A stretch of DNA of 64,000 bases from Acanthopleura granulata (taxonomy: Eukaryota > Mollusca > Polyplacophora > Chitonida > Chitonidae). Below the pieces are notes generated by a model, which saw only the letters and a list, made by a program, of their open reading frames with translations, searched no databases and was not told the DNA's origin. Position numbers and translations under genes: made by a program. This document shows positions 62,185 to 64,000 of the stretch, piece after piece (position 1 is the stretch's first letter; each line of letters begins with the position of its first letter). The stretch covers positions 30,865,642 through 30,929,641 of the forward strand of contig JABBOT010000002.1 of the NCBI GenBank assembly GCA_016165875.1, written 5' to 3'.

Positions 62185-64000
62185 AAGTTCAAACATTTAA
62201 ATCAAGTGATTTTATTGCGTTAATGTTGTTGTGTGTTAAGTGGTTGTGGTGACTGTGAGGCGCTATGAACACTGACCATAATTTCCTGGACGTTTTAAAC
62301 AGTCACATTCATCATTGTCAAAAGAGATCAGTTACCTTCTTGGACATCTGCTAATTATGAGTCACTTTCGCTGTCAAGTTTGTCTTTGCACATTTCCAGT
62401 CCTATCAGAGGTAGAAAGCTTTGCTTTAGTTTTGTCTGAAGACTGAAGTGTGTTTATTTATGGCAGTCACTGTTTTCACCTCATCACTGATCACATAAAT
62501 GTGTATCTAGTGACATTCAGACCTTTTACTTGGACACTGGAGAATAATCACAGATGTTGATCTGCTTACAGCCATCAGTCTGTATTGTGTTCGCTGAGGT
62601 GAATATAAAGCTTTAATGTAGTTACAGCCAAGATATTGTGTTAAACTGACTACGGTTGAGAGGTACCCCATGAACGCCAGTAGCTCTGCCATTTTGCAGA
62701 CTGACAAAAACAGGACATGGCTGAGAGGTTAAAACACACGCTTTCCAATCTCTAGGACATAGACAAACCTAGCATTGAACATGGAATTTTGCAAAGTAAG
62801 CAGCCCATGATGCATTTGTGATCATTTGCAATCTGTCGTTCGATGAATGCCCCTTGTCTTCCACAAATATGGTATGTGTAAACGTCACAAGTGGAAAAGT
62901 TCATCAGTAACTCAACTTAGGTCATTGGTTTATTCCATCCACTATGGTTTCCAACCATAAAACTGGCCACCAATATAGAAGGGAAAAATTCTTGGGTATG
63001 GCATGAACCACAATGAAATATTAAATAAATAACGTATTCGGTTTCTGGCCACAGATACCACTGCATGGTACACGTATACAACAAGGCCTAATATTGGGCA
63101 CAAGCTTGCCAAGTTATATGGGAAAATATATGTAAATGATAAAAAAAGCTGGAATCCACTGGAGTTATACATTTTATTACTAACTGACACCATGGTGAAA
63201 TAGAGTTACAATCAACTGGTAAAGTACATATATGTAAATCATGAATATATCCAATGACCACACATAAATGTATACCTAGACACATCACCTATGAAATCTG
63301 CTTTTTCACAGGCCTAACTACTGAGCACTATTTTACTGTCCCATGTCAAAACACTTAAAGTCCTTCTCAGTGCATCAGCAAATAGTTATGTTGTGCTGCT
63401 GTAGTTATTATTGAAGACGAGAAAGGTGAAAAGGCAGGTTTTGGTGGGTGAGGATGGAAACCTGAGAGAACTTTGTCATATATACGAAAAATTCTCGGGC
63501 TGACAACTGGTTATTTGTGGATAAGTTCTGTGGTTTACAACAAACACATAGTTGTCTTTACAAACACTAAAGTTTTCATCTGCTACATGTACCAATGTGA
63601 CTAACAGGTTATTTGACAGATTTCACAAATGAAATAACCATTATAAATACAGAAATGGGATATGGCACGTACGTATATAGATTTCTAAATCCAGCAATTT
63701 TTTACAGGTCAAAACAGAACTTCTTTTCAAATCTTCAATGATTTAAAATGACTTATTTCAGGACATTTTCTCTTCCAGATGTCACACCAATTAAACACTG
63801 AAGAAAACACTATAAAGCTGCTGTAATAATTATGTGACCATATTCTTGCACAAAATATATTTGCAACTGAAATTTTACGTGGGAAATTTTCATTTTGTTA
63901 ATAAGGTAGCTTTGTGCATCATTATGAAAACGTCTGCAATTAGCTGGCTGTTAACATTATATGAGATGTGTTAATTAAGTGTACGTCCAACAAGTAATGA
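62185..64000. other. 3' flank of BORCS5; no further gene recognised
   Basis: Contains the BORCS5 3' UTR. A variant signal AATATAAAG occurs near 62601, and a standard AATAAA lies inside a SINE remnant near 63024. The remnant spans roughly 62940-63031 (GGCCACCAATATAGAAGGGA, ATTCTTGGGTATGGC). The rest is AT-rich, with no coding sequence I recognise. Confidence 0.55.

Overview
This is a gene-poor, repeat-rich stretch of an animal nuclear genome. Genes have introns with GT/AG splice sites, long AT-rich spacers, and many dispersed short repeats. The repeats include at least eight substantial copies of one tRNA-derived SINE, whose tail reads like ACGCCGTACTCAAGAATATTTC in one orientation and whose 3' end is an AAATAAATAAA run. 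This style of SINE, together with protein sequences that are clearly animal but distant from vertebrates, suggests a marine lophotrochozoan, most likely a mollusc. The species cannot be fixed from the sequence alone.

Layout. (1) 0-19.3 kb: three TMEM45-family (DUF716) multipass membrane protein genes on the + strand, here called A (1186-2064), B (6644-7507) and C (18398-19276). Each has an uninterrupted coding sequence with a probable splice acceptor just upstream of the ATG. A and B lie in a near-identical direct duplication offset by 5458 bp. C is a diverged paralogue at its N-terminus but almost identical to A and B from about residue 115 to the end. (2) 19.3-28 kb: no recognisable gene; several minisatellites, including a 47-bp-period array. 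(3) 28.0-32.9 kb, - strand: a four-exon Ras-superfamily gene closest to RERG/RASL, with altered switch residues. (4) 33-45.8 kb: no recognisable gene; two foldback (MITE-like) elements and a homogenised 58-bp tandem array. (5) 45.8-54.2 kb, - strand: a seven-exon ALKBH3 orthologue with all Fe(II)/2-oxoglutarate ligands intact. (6) 54.2-57.8 kb: divergent spacer with a 0.73-kb inverted-repeat element. (7) 57.8-62.2 kb, + strand: a three-exon BORCS5 (myrlysin) orthologue with an N-myristoylation start and a GT-rich minisatellite in its second intron. (8) 62.2-64 kb: its 3' flank.

The genes do not form a common pathway. They are an ordinary mixture of membrane-protein paralogues, a small GTPase, a nucleic-acid demethylase and a lysosome-positioning subunit. 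The most notable observations are the mosaic TMEM45 paralogues, the GTPase with substitutions at both the switch I Thr and the DxxG Gly, and the series of foldback and tandem-repeat elements. No previously undescribed multi-gene system is evident. Exon models were assembled by eye from splice sites, reading phase and remembered family similarity, so exact ends of untranslated regions are unknown.
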